From NCBI GenBank assembly GCA_902495085.1, contig CABUWA010000103.1, positions 1 through 6,883 of the forward strand: DNA of 6,883 nucleotides, in the 5' to 3' direction. This stretch comes from an uncultured Collinsella sp. Its GTDB lineage: Bacteria > Actinomycetota > Coriobacteriia > Coriobacteriales > Coriobacteriaceae. Within the stretch, counting starts at the first letter, position 1. Every line of letters starts with the position of its first letter. Shown one piece after another: positions 1 through 5,321 of the stretch. Both the position numbers and the translations under genes were made by a program. The notes beneath the pieces are model-generated. The model was given only the letters and a program-made list of their open reading frames with translations. It did not search any database and was not told the DNA's origin.

Positions 1-51
1 ACGCACCCCACGAGTATTACAAGTTGGTTCAAGGCTGCGCTTGAGGCGTAA
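1..51 (+). CDS. C-terminal tail of an unidentified upstream gene (partial)
   Basis: Reading from base 1 gives 16 residues (THPTSITSWFKAALEA) and then TAA at 49-51. The codons mostly end in G or C, like the genes further right. This suggests the end of a gene that begins outside the window. A competing reading from base 3 gives APHEYYKLVQGCA and stops at TGA 42-44, so the frame is not certain. Either way an upstream gene appears to end about 100-110 bases before rapZ. The tail is too short to name; uvrC and murB are common upstream neighbours of rapZ, but nothing here identifies either. Confidence 0.35.
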   Translation, partial: THPTSITSWFKAALEA

Positions 52-61
52 GACAGGCCTC

Positions 62-83
62 GTATCCGCTTGGGGCGGTATAC
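62..83 (+). repeat. Imperfect inverted repeat overlapping a possible -10 box
   Basis: GTATCCGC (62-69) pairs with GCGG and ATAC (75-78 and 80-83), leaving one bulged T at 79 and a 5-base loop. The right arm contains TATACT (79-84), a 5-of-6 match to the sigma-70 -10 box. I find no convincing -35 at 16-19 bases spacing (the region reads GGCCTC), so the promoter is weak or needs an activator. The repeat could be an operator over that -10, or an RNA hairpin at the 3' end of the upstream gene. No T-run follows, so it is not a terminator. Confidence 0.4.
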
Positions 84-102
84 TCAATAAAGGCAATTGA
101 TC

Positions 103-138
103 GCGCGGGATCCGCTGGCCGGGTCCCGCGCTTGTTTT
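103..138 (+). terminator. Intrinsic terminator directly before the rapZ ribosome-binding site
   Basis: GCGCGGGATCCG (103-114) pairs over all 12 positions with CGGGTCCCGCGC (120-131), with one U-G wobble and a 5-base loop (CTGGC). TTGTTTT (132-138) follows at once. This is a textbook rho-independent terminator. It may simply end the upstream gene. However, it lies between any visible upstream promoter and rapZ, so it may also act as an attenuator in the rapZ-whiA leader. Confidence 0.75.
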
Positions 139-144
139 AGGAGG
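139..144 (+). promoter_or_regulatory. Shine-Dalgarno site of rapZ, abutting the terminator U-tract
   Basis: AGGAGG is a full consensus ribosome-binding site, 5 bases before the ATG at 150. It fixes the rapZ start at 150 rather than the internal ATG at 168, which has only GGGAGA 4 bases upstream. The site starts at the base after the terminator's last T, leaving no room for a separate promoter between them. Confidence 0.8.
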
Positions 145-149
145 CACAC

Positions 150-1070
150 ATGCAAAAGGGAGATGCCATGGATGCGGCGGAGCGCTCGGAGCGCATCCCC
201 GATATCGTCATCATCACCGGAATGTCCGGATCGGGCCGAACGCAGGCCATGCATGTGTTCGAGGACATGGGCTATTTTTGCATCGACAACTTGCCTCCGC
301 GTCTGATCGCCCAGCTTGCCGAACTCGTCGGCATCAATACGGGCGTGGGCAGGCATCTTGCCGTCACCTGCGACCTGCGCAGCCAGGGCTTGTTCGATGA
401 GCTGCTCGATGCCGTTGCCGCGCTCGAGGAGCGCGAGATGAGCTGTGACATCGTGTTTCTCGAGGCCTCTGACGAGGTGCTGATCCGTCGTTATAGCGAA
501 AACCGCCGCCGCCATCCCATTGCCAAGCCGGGGGAGACTACGGCAGATGCGATTCAGCGCGAGCGCCTGCAGCTGCAGGGTGTGCGCGATCGAGCCGATA
601 TGATCATCGACACGAGCCGTCTGCGCACCTCTGCCCTGCGCAACAAATTGCGCATGGCGTTCTCCGAGCTGTCCGACCAGCAGCTCATGGACGTTCACGT
701 GTTCTCGTTTGGCTTTAAGCACGGCATGCCCGTCGAGGCGGACATTATGATCGACGTTCGCTTCCTGCCCAATCCGTTCTACGATCCCGAGATGCGCACC
801 ATGACCGGTCTCGATAAGAAAGTCTCTGACTTTGTTCTGGACCATCCCAAGACCCAGGAGTTCTGGAAAGCCTGGACGCAGCTGCTCGATACGGTCATGC
901 CCGGCTATATCGCGGAGGGCAAGCCGCAGCTTTCTATTGCCATCGGCTGCACGGGCGGTCAACACCGCAGCGTTGCCATCGCCGAGGCCACGGCACGTTA
1001 TTTGGAAGGCGCCCAATATCACGTGAGCATTTCCCATCGCGACCTGTCGCGCGCCAACACGAAAGCATAG
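150..1070 (+). CDS. rapZ: RapZ family nucleotide-binding protein (RNase adaptor / YvcJ)
   Basis: This 306-residue protein has the usual RapZ length or slightly above. Residues 24-31 form the P-loop GMSGSGRT, followed by the family motif DNLP (46-49), a Walker-B-like strand DIVFLEAS (100-107) and RRYSENRRRHP (113-123). The C-terminal domain carries SFGFKHGMP (186-194), DVRFLPNP (202-209), MTGLDKKV (218-225) and GCTGGQHRS (266-274), all hallmarks of the family. In E. coli RapZ binds small RNAs and guides RNase E to control glucosamine-6-phosphate synthase; the Bacillus homologue YvcJ hydrolyses nucleotides and affects competence. The role in actinobacteria is unclear, so the RNase-adaptor name is by homology only. 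The P-loop lysine is replaced by Arg30, a change I recall as common in actinobacterial members. The product is probably cytosolic. It is followed 6 bases later by whiA, so the two are probably co-transcribed. Confidence 0.95.
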   Translation: MQKGDAMDAAERSERIPDIVIITGMSGSGRTQAMHVFEDMGYFCIDNLPPRLIAQLAELVGINTGVGRHLAVTCDLRSQGLFDELLDAVAALEEREMSCDIVFLEASDEVLIRRYSENRRRHPIAKPGETTADAIQRERLQLQGVRDRADMIIDTSRLRTSALRNKLRMAFSELSDQQLMDVHVFSFGFKHGMPVEADIMIDVRFLPNPFYDPEMRTMTGLDKKVSDFVLDHPKTQEFWKAWTQLLDTVMPGYIAEGKPQLSIAIGCTGGQHRSVAIAEATARYLEGAQYHVSISHRDLSRANTKA

Positions 1071-1076
1071 GTCTGC

Positions 1077-2006
1077 ATGTCGTTTACCGCCGAGGTGCGT
1101 GACGAGCTCGCGCGCTGCGAACCCGAATGTGAATACTGCGATTTGTCGACGCTTGCCGCCCTGACGCGTGTGAGCGGTACACTTTCGCTGGCCGGCTCCG
1201 GGCGGTATCGTTTGACGGTCGCGACCGAGACGGGTGCCGTCGCGCGCACGATGATCACGCTGACGCATCGCATCCTTAAGCTCAAAACGGAATTCACCGT
1301 TCGTAAATCGGTCTTGCATAAGGTTCGTAACTATCTCATTACCCTGCCCGATCAACCCGACCTGGACAAGGCTCTGGTGCTGCTGGGCATTCTCGACCGC
1401 AGGGGAGGGCTCGTCGCTGGTGTTCCCCGGCACATCGTTGCTCGTCCCTGCTGCAGGCTTGCCTACATCCGCGGCGCGCTCATCGCCGGCGGTTTCGTGG
1501 CCGATCCACGCGGCGACTTTCATTTGGAGATCGCGGTGCAGGGCGAGCAGTATGCTCGGGGACTTTGCGATCTATTGGAGCAGATTGGAGTCCATGCGCG
1601 CGTTAACGCACGGCGCGGATCCTTTGCTGTCTACATTAAGAGCGCCGAGGAGATCGAGCAGCTCCTAAAGCTGATTGGTGCCAAGCGCACCGTTGCCGAG
1701 ATTGAGGAGGCGCGCGCGGTCAAATTGGTTAAGAACGACGTAAACCGTCGCGTGAATGCCGAACTGGCCAATCAGACCAGAAGTGCGGGTGCCGCCCAGC
1801 ATCAGCTTGCGTTGATCGATGAGCTCGAACAGCGGGGTTTGCGCGACACGCTTCCGGACGCCTTGGCAGTCTTTTGCGACCTGCGCGAGCGCTATCCCGA
1901 TCTGTCGCTGCGCGATCTGGGCGAGATGGCTGACCCTCCCTTGTCGAAGTCTGCCCTGTACCATCGCGTTTTGAGGCTTGAAAAGCTCATTGAAGCAAAC
2001 AAGTAG
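1077..2006 (+). CDS. whiA: WhiA family DNA-binding regulator
   Basis: This 309-residue protein has the WhiA layout. An N-terminal region is followed by a LAGLIDADG-homing-endonuclease-like domain that has lost nuclease use in this family, marked by CRLAYIRGALIAGGFVADP (126-144) and DFHLEI (147-152). Then comes the conserved NDVNRRVNAELANQTRS (220-236) and a C-terminal helix-turn-helix (about 276-306) with the signature LGEMADPPLSKSALYHRV (281-298). In Streptomyces WhiA controls sporulation division genes with WhiB; in Bacillus it is nucleoid-associated and affects division and chromosome segregation. The targets here are unknown. The ATG at 1077 has only a weak AGG at 1069-1071 upstream, so translation probably depends on coupling to rapZ, whose stop is 6 bases before. 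Codon use is less biased than in the glycolytic genes (AAA and CTA codons occur). Cysteines 14, 18 and 21 are closely spaced. Confidence 0.95.
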   Translation: MSFTAEVRDELARCEPECEYCDLSTLAALTRVSGTLSLAGSGRYRLTVATETGAVARTMITLTHRILKLKTEFTVRKSVLHKVRNYLITLPDQPDLDKALVLLGILDRRGGLVAGVPRHIVARPCCRLAYIRGALIAGGFVADPRGDFHLEIAVQGEQYARGLCDLLEQIGVHARVNARRGSFAVYIKSAEEIEQLLKLIGAKRTVAEIEEARAVKLVKNDVNRRVNAELANQTRSAGAAQHQLALIDELEQRGLRDTLPDALAVFCDLRERYPDLSLRDLGEMADPPLSKSALYHRVLRLEKLIEANK

Positions 2007-2051
2007 TTTGAAGTATCGACTTATATACGGATTTAGCTGCTATTTTATTCT

Positions 2052-2065
2052 TTAAAACGTTTTAA
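2052..2065 (+). promoter_or_regulatory. Perfect 14-bp palindrome, possible LacI/CcpA-type operator
   Basis: TTAAAACGTTTTAA is perfectly self-complementary around a central CG, the pattern of LacI/GalR-family operators. Against the Bacillus catabolite-responsive element as I recall it (TGWAANCGNTNWCA), it differs only at two symmetric positions (G2 to T and C13 to A). It lies about 135 bases before the gap start and, if the TATATT at 2122 is the -10, is centred near -75, where an activator could bind. An overlapping pair of ACGTT/AACGT arms spans 2057-2068. The regulator is not in this window. As RNA it has no loop, so a hairpin role is unlikely. Confidence 0.45.
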
Positions 2066-2078
2066 CGTAAATTTGATT

Positions 2079-2108
2079 TTCAATTTCGAGCATTCTCGTG
2101 AAATTCAA
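2079..2108 (+). repeat. Imperfect inverted repeat over the gap -35 region
   Basis: AATTT and CGAG (2082-2090) pair with CTCG (2095-2098) and AAATT (2101-2105) around a CATT loop, with TG bulged at 2099-2100. Beyond one C-C mismatch, two more A-T pairs extend it to 2079 and 2108. It overlaps the candidate -35 at 2098-2103, so it could be an operator. It lacks a downstream T-run and is AT-rich, so it is not a convincing terminator for whiA. Confidence 0.35.
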
Positions 2109-2127
2109 GTCAAAAAAAAGGTATATT
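2098..2127 (+). promoter_or_regulatory. Candidate promoter of gap
   Basis: TATATT at 2122-2127 matches the -10 consensus at 5 of 6 positions. GTGAAA at 2098-2103 matches TTGACA at 4 of 6, with an 18-base spacer that contains an A8 run. Transcription would start near 2134 and give a leader of about 66 bases. The surrounding stretch 2007-2130 is strongly AT-rich compared with the rest of the window, as expected for a strong promoter region. Confidence 0.5.
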
Positions 2128-2146
2128 AGGCGAGTGGTTAGTTTGT

Positions 2147-2183
2147 GGGCCTCAACGGCGGGCGCTGTAGCTCGCGGGGGCCT
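2147..2183 (+). promoter_or_regulatory. Structured 5' leader hairpin of gap mRNA
   Basis: Bases 2147-2153 can pair with 2177-2183 (7 pairs, two G-U wobbles). Inside, GCGGGC (2158-2163) pairs with GCTCGC (2170-2175) around a 6-base loop, with an internal loop of AACG opposite G between the two stems. The structure ends 4 bases before the GAAAGGAG ribosome-binding site. It could stabilise the mRNA or keep the start region open. It matches no riboswitch class I recognise, and GC-rich leaders fold easily by chance. Confidence 0.35.
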
Positions 2184-2186
2184 TAC

Positions 2187-2194
2187 GAAAGGAG
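2187..2194 (+). promoter_or_regulatory. Shine-Dalgarno site that sets the gap start
   Basis: GAAAGGAG lies 5 bases before the ATG at 2200. This fixes the start at 2200, where the protein opens MAVKVAINGFGRIGR as GAPDHs do. An in-frame GTG at 2098 would add 34 residues with no resemblance to GAPDH and falls inside the promoter. The ten-base stretch around it shares TACGAAAGG with the pgk leader. Confidence 0.85.
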
Positions 2195-2199
2195 ACACA

Positions 2200-3225
2200 A
2201 TGGCAGTAAAGGTTGCTATTAACGGCTTCGGTCGCATCGGTCGTCTGGCTTTCCGTCAGATGTTCGGTCATGAGGGCTCCGAGATCGTCGCTATCAACGA
2301 CCTCACCTCTCCCGATATGCTCGCTTACCTGCTGAAGTACGACTCCACGCAGGGCAACTACGCTCGCGATCACGAGGTCGTTGCTGGCGAGGATTCCATC
2401 ACCGTTGACGGCAAGGAGATCAAGATCTACAAGGAGGCCGACGCCAACAACCTGCCTTGGGGCGACCTCGACGTCGACGTCGTTCTCGAGTGCACCGGCT
2501 TCTACACCAGCAAGGCTAAGGCTCAGGCCCACATCAACGCTGGCGCCAAGAAGGTCGTCATCTCCGCTCCGGCCGGCAGCGATCTGCCCACCATCGTGTA
2601 CAACGTCAACCATGAGACGCTGACCGCTGAGGACAACATCATCTCCGCTGCTTCCTGCACCACCAACTGCCTTGCCCCGATGGCCAAGGGTCTCAACGAC
2701 TTCGCTCCCATCGTGTCCGGCATCATGACCACCATCCACGCCTTCACCGGCGACCAGATGCCGCTCGACGGCCCGCAGCGCAAGGGCAACTTCCGTCGCT
2801 CCCGCGCCTGCTCCGAGAACATCGTCCCCAACACCACGGGCGCTGCCAAGGCCATCGGCCTGGTTCTCCCCGAGCTCAACGGCAAGCTCATCGGTGCCGC
2901 CCAGCGCGTCCCGACGCCGACCGGCTCGCTGACCAACCTCTACGCCGTCGTTGACAAGAAGGTCACCGTCGACGAGGTCAACGCTGCCATGAAGGCCTAC
3001 GCCGAGACCATCCCCGATACCTTCGCCTACAACGAGGACCAGATCGTCTCCCGCGACATCGTCGGCGAGACCCACGGCTCCATCTTCGACGCCACGCAGA
3101 CCATGTGCTCTGACCTCGGCAACGGCCAGACCCTCGTTCAGGTCACCTCTTGGTACGACAACGAGAACTCCTACACCTCTCAGATGGTCCGCACCATCAA
3201 GTACTTCGAGAAGTTCGTTGCTTAA
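2200..3225 (+). CDS. gap: Glyceraldehyde-3-phosphate dehydrogenase, type I
   Basis: The enzyme oxidises and phosphorylates glyceraldehyde 3-phosphate to 1,3-bisphosphoglycerate with NAD+, in the cytosolic glycolytic pathway. The 341-residue product has the usual length. The Rossmann motif NGFGRIGR is at 8-15, and the acidic residue in AINDL (Asp34) after the second strand points to NAD rather than NADP. The catalytic motif ASCTTNC (151-157) holds Cys153, and His180 in MTTIHAF is its partner. TGDQ (183-186), the phosphate-loop region NTTGAAKAIG (211-220) and the C-terminal SWYDNENSYTSQMV (317-330) are all intact. Sequence style resembles clostridial GAPDHs. It has its own promoter candidate upstream and an intrinsic terminator 38 bases downstream, so it is probably mainly monocistronic. 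Codons are strongly biased (Lys nearly always AAG; no TTA, CTA or TCA), indicating high expression. Confidence 0.98.
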   Translation: MAVKVAINGFGRIGRLAFRQMFGHEGSEIVAINDLTSPDMLAYLLKYDSTQGNYARDHEVVAGEDSITVDGKEIKIYKEADANNLPWGDLDVDVVLECTGFYTSKAKAQAHINAGAKKVVISAPAGSDLPTIVYNVNHETLTAEDNIISAASCTTNCLAPMAKGLNDFAPIVSGIMTTIHAFTGDQMPLDGPQRKGNFRRSRACSENIVPNTTGAAKAIGLVLPELNGKLIGAAQRVPTPTGSLTNLYAVVDKKVTVDEVNAAMKAYAETIPDTFAYNEDQIVSRDIVGETHGSIFDATQTMCSDLGNGQTLVQVTSWYDNENSYTSQMVRTIKYFEKFVA

Positions 3226-3262
3226 TTTAGCTTTTAGCGAATAGCTCGTTGAGCGTCTAAAG

Positions 3263-3309
3263 AAGGGCGCGGCCTTATAGGGCTTACACCCTAGGGTCGC
3301 GTCCTTTTT
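3263..3309 (+). terminator. Intrinsic terminator after gap
   Basis: AAGGGCGCGGCC (3263-3274) pairs with GGTCGCGTCCTT (3295-3306) over 12 positions with two G-U wobbles. An inner stem TAGGG/CCCTA (3278-3282 and 3289-3293) closes a CTTACA loop. The 3' arm runs into five Ts (3305-3309). It starts 38 bases after the gap stop and separates gap from the pgk operon, though some read-through would still supply pgk. Confidence 0.85.
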
Positions 3310-3314
3310 ATAAG
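3309..3314 (+). promoter_or_regulatory. Weak candidate -10 box for pgk
   Basis: TATAAG matches the -10 consensus at 5 of 6 positions and sits at the end of the gap terminator's T-run. No reasonable -35 lies 16-19 bases upstream, because that space is the terminator stem. If used, it would start transcription near 3320. The pgk operon needs either this promoter or read-through from gap, and I see no better candidate in 3226-3365. Confidence 0.3.
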
Positions 3315-3319
3315 AAATC

Positions 3320-3342
3320 GTCTGCCGTAATGGAAGGCAGAC
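3320..3342 (+). repeat. Inverted repeat in the pgk leader
   Basis: GTCTGCC (3320-3326) pairs perfectly with GGCAGAC (3336-3342) around a 9-base loop. It ends shortly before the pgk ribosome-binding site. If transcription starts from the TATAAG at 3309, this hairpin would be at the very 5' end of the mRNA, a position known to protect transcripts from decay. It could equally be a DNA operator. The ATG at 3330 in its loop has no ribosome-binding site. Confidence 0.5.
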
Positions 3343-3348
3343 ACGTAC

Positions 3349-3355
3349 GAAAGGT
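3349..3355 (+). promoter_or_regulatory. Shine-Dalgarno site that sets the pgk start
   Basis: GAAAGGT ends 10 bases before the ATG at 3366; AGAAG at 3356-3360 may add to it. The earlier in-frame ATG at 3330 would add 12 residues foreign to PGK and has no such site, whereas from 3366 the protein opens MAFTKKTVRDIDVDGKRVLV, typical of bacterial PGK. Confidence 0.75.
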
Positions 3356-3365
3356 AGAAGCAAAC

Positions 3366-4556
3366 ATGGCCTTTACCAAGAAGACCGTCCGCGACATCGA
3401 TGTCGACGGCAAGCGCGTTCTCGTCCGCGTTGACTTCAACGTGCCTATCAAGGATGGCGTCGTTGGCGACACCACCCGTATTAAGGCTGCCCTGCCCACC
3501 ATCAACTACCTCGTTGAGCACAACGCTCGCGTCATCCTCATGAGCCACCTCGGCCGTCCTGAGGGCACTGGCTTCCAGCCCGAGCTTTCCCTCGAGCCTG
3601 TCGCCAAGAAGCTCGCTGAGCTCTCTGGCCTTGACGTTGCTTTTGTTGCCGACACGTATGGCGAGAAGGCCGCCGAGGCTGTCGCCGCCGTCGAGCCGGG
3701 CAAGGTCCTCGTTCTCGAGAACGTCCGTTTTGACAAGCGTGAGAAGAAGAACGATCCCGAGATCGCCAAGAAGCTCGCTTCCTATGGTGACGTCTTCGTT
3801 CTCGATGCCTTCGGCACCGCTCACCGCGCCCAGGGTTCCGTCGTGGGCCCCGCCGCTTACCTGCCTGCCGTCGCCGGCTTCCTGCTCGAGAAGGAGGTCG
3901 ACACGCTGACCGGCATCTTCGCCGAGCCCGAGCGCCCCTTCGTCGCCATCGTCGGCGGTTCCAAGGTTTCCTCCAAGATCGGCGTTCTCGATCACCTCAT
4001 CGACTCCGCTGATACCCTGATCATCGGTGGCGGCATGGCCTACACTTTCTTCCTGGCTCAGGGCCTGTCCGTCGGTCAGTCCCTCAAGGAAGAGGACTGG
4101 GTCGAGCGCGCCGGTGAGATGCTCAAGAAGGCCGAGGAGAAGGGTGTCAAGATCCTGCTCCCCATCGACAACCGCGTTGCCGATCACTTTGGCGAGGACG
4201 CTGTCCCCGAGGTTGTCGCTTCCGACGCTATCCCCGATGACCGTGAGGGCATGGACATCGGCCCCAAGACCGAGGAGCTCTACGCCGAGGCTGTCAAGGG
4301 TGCCAAGACCGTGTTCTGGAATGGCCCCATGGGCGTCTTCGAGTTCGACAACTTCGCTCACGGCACCCAGGCTATCGCCGAGGCTGTTGCCGAGGCCGAC
4401 TGCACCTCGATCATCGGTGGTGGCGATTCCGTCGCAGCCGTCAACAAGTTTAACCTGGCCGACAAGATGAGCTGGATTTCCACCGGCGGTGGCGCTTCCA
4501 TGGAGCTCGTCGAGGGTAAGGCCCTGCCCGGAGTGGAGGCGCTTCTCGATGCCTAA
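3366..4556 (+). CDS. pgk: Phosphoglycerate kinase
   Basis: The enzyme transfers the acyl phosphate of 1,3-bisphosphoglycerate to ADP, making ATP and 3-phosphoglycerate, in the cytosol. The 396-residue length is normal for bacterial PGK. The N-terminal substrate domain shows RVDFNVP (21-27), HLGRP (61-65) and DAFGTAHR (148-155). The C-terminal nucleotide domain shows GGSKVSSKIGVL (197-208), WNGPMGVFE (318-326), GGGDSVAA (351-358) and STGGGASMELVEGK (372-385). All binding motifs are intact. It heads a pgk-tpiA-gpmI operon: its last 8 bases overlap the start of tpiA. The reverse frame aligned to its codons is open throughout, which shows it contains no TTA, CTA or TCA codons, a sign of strong codon selection. 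Confidence 0.98.
   Translation: MAFTKKTVRDIDVDGKRVLVRVDFNVPIKDGVVGDTTRIKAALPTINYLVEHNARVILMSHLGRPEGTGFQPELSLEPVAKKLAELSGLDVAFVADTYGEKAAEAVAAVEPGKVLVLENVRFDKREKKNDPEIAKKLASYGDVFVLDAFGTAHRAQGSVVGPAAYLPAVAGFLLEKEVDTLTGIFAEPERPFVAIVGGSKVSSKIGVLDHLIDSADTLIIGGGMAYTFFLAQGLSVGQSLKEEDWVERAGEMLKKAEEKGVKILLPIDNRVADHFGEDAVPEVVASDAIPDDREGMDIGPKTEELYAEAVKGAKTVFWNGPMGVFEFDNFAHGTQAIAEAVAEADCTSIIGGGDSVAAVNKFNLADKMSWISTGGGASMELVEGKALPGVEALLDA
4535..4539 (+). promoter_or_regulatory. Shine-Dalgarno site of tpiA inside the pgk end
   Basis: GGAGG lies 9 bases before the ATG at 4549, within the last codons of pgk. It supports the start at 4549 (MPNRTLLIAGNWKMN) over an in-frame ATG at 4489 that would add 20 residues unlike any TPI and merely read the pgk gene in another frame. 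Start and pgk stop overlap, so the two genes are probably translationally coupled. Confidence 0.8.
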
Positions 4557-5316
4557 TCGCACCCTTCTTATCGCTGGTAACTGGAAGATGAACAACGACG
4601 TCGCCGAGGCCGCCAAGCTCGCCGACGAGCTGGCTCAGGCTCTGCCCGAGGTTCCGGCTGGCGTCGAGGTGCTCGTCTGCCCTCCGACCATCGACATCAC
4701 CACGGTTCATGATCGCATTCAGGCTGCCCCCATCGCCCTCGGTGCACAGAACGTGTACTGGGAGGCCAAGGGTGCCTTCACCGGTGAGTCCTCTTGCGAC
4801 ATGCTCAAGTCCGCTGGCTGCACCTACTGCATCATTGGCCACTCCGAGCGTCGTGACTACTTCCACGAGACCGATGAGGACCAGAACAAGAAGGCCAAGG
4901 CCCTCGTTGCCGCCGGTCTTGTTCCCGTCTTCTGCTGCGGCGAGTCCCTCGAGGTCCGCGAGGCTGGCACCTATGTCGAGCACGTCGTGAACCAGGTCAA
5001 GGCTGGCCTTGCTGGTCTTGAGATCACCTGCCCCAAGCAGGTCGTCGTCGCCTACGAGCCCATCTGGGCCATCGGCACCGGCAAGACCGCTACCGCCGAG
5101 GACGCTCAGGAGGTCTGCGGCGCTATCCGTGAGACCCTCAAGGAGATGTTCGGCGAGGAGCTCGCCAACGGCATCCGCGTTCTCTATGGTGGCTCTGCCA
5201 AGCCCGGCAACATTGCCGAGCTCGTCGCCAAGCCCGACGTTGACGGCGCCCTCGTGGGCGGCGCTTCGCTCAAGGCTGCCGACTTCGCCTCTATGGTCGT
5301 CAAGGCAGGCGAGTAG
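4549..5316 (+). CDS. tpiA: Triosephosphate isomerase
   Basis: The enzyme interconverts dihydroxyacetone phosphate and glyceraldehyde 3-phosphate, feeding both halves of the split hexose into GAPDH. The 255-residue TIM barrel has the usual length. Catalytic residues are all visible: Asn11 and Lys13 in AGNWKMN (9-15), His98 in IIGHSERR (95-102) and Glu170 in AYEPIWAIGTGKTA (168-181), which includes the mobile loop 6. The phosphate-binding YGGSAKPGN (213-221) and GGASL (237-241) close the barrel. It is the middle gene of pgk-tpiA-gpmI, overlapping pgk by 8 bases and ending 5 bases before gpmI. Six cysteines are spread through the protein (44, 83, 91, 94 and 129-130 among others), rather many for a TPI, but no metal-site pattern stands out. 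Confidence 0.98.
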   Translation: MPNRTLLIAGNWKMNNDVAEAAKLADELAQALPEVPAGVEVLVCPPTIDITTVHDRIQAAPIALGAQNVYWEAKGAFTGESSCDMLKSAGCTYCIIGHSERRDYFHETDEDQNKKAKALVAAGLVPVFCCGESLEVREAGTYVEHVVNQVKAGLAGLEITCPKQVVVAYEPIWAIGTGKTATAEDAQEVCGAIRETLKEMFGEELANGIRVLYGGSAKPGNIAELVAKPDVDGALVGGASLKAADFASMVVKAGE

Positions 5317-5321
5317 GACAT

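Noticed and set aside
1116..1139. C-x3-C-x2-C in WhiA read as a radical-SAM signature.
   Set aside because: The rest of the protein is clearly WhiA with no radical-SAM barrel, so the spacing is coincidental.
2098..2199. A 34-residue N-terminal extension of GAPDH from GTG 2098.
   Set aside because: It covers the promoter and leader, is unlike GAPDH, and the strong ribosome-binding site points to 2200. The same reasoning rejects extensions of pgk from 3330 and of tpiA from 4489.
2007..2199. A tRNA, small RNA gene or whiA terminator in the 193-base gap.
   Set aside because: No cloverleaf can be drawn, the dyads are AT-rich without a following T-run, and the content is explained by the promoter and leader of gap.
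2194..3344. GACAC, the core recognised by Streptomyces WhiA, just before gap (2194-2198) and pgk (3340-3344).
   Set aside because: A 5-base word is expected about a dozen times in this window on both strands, and it also occurs inside coding regions. In gap it is part of the ribosome-binding region. No enrichment is visible.
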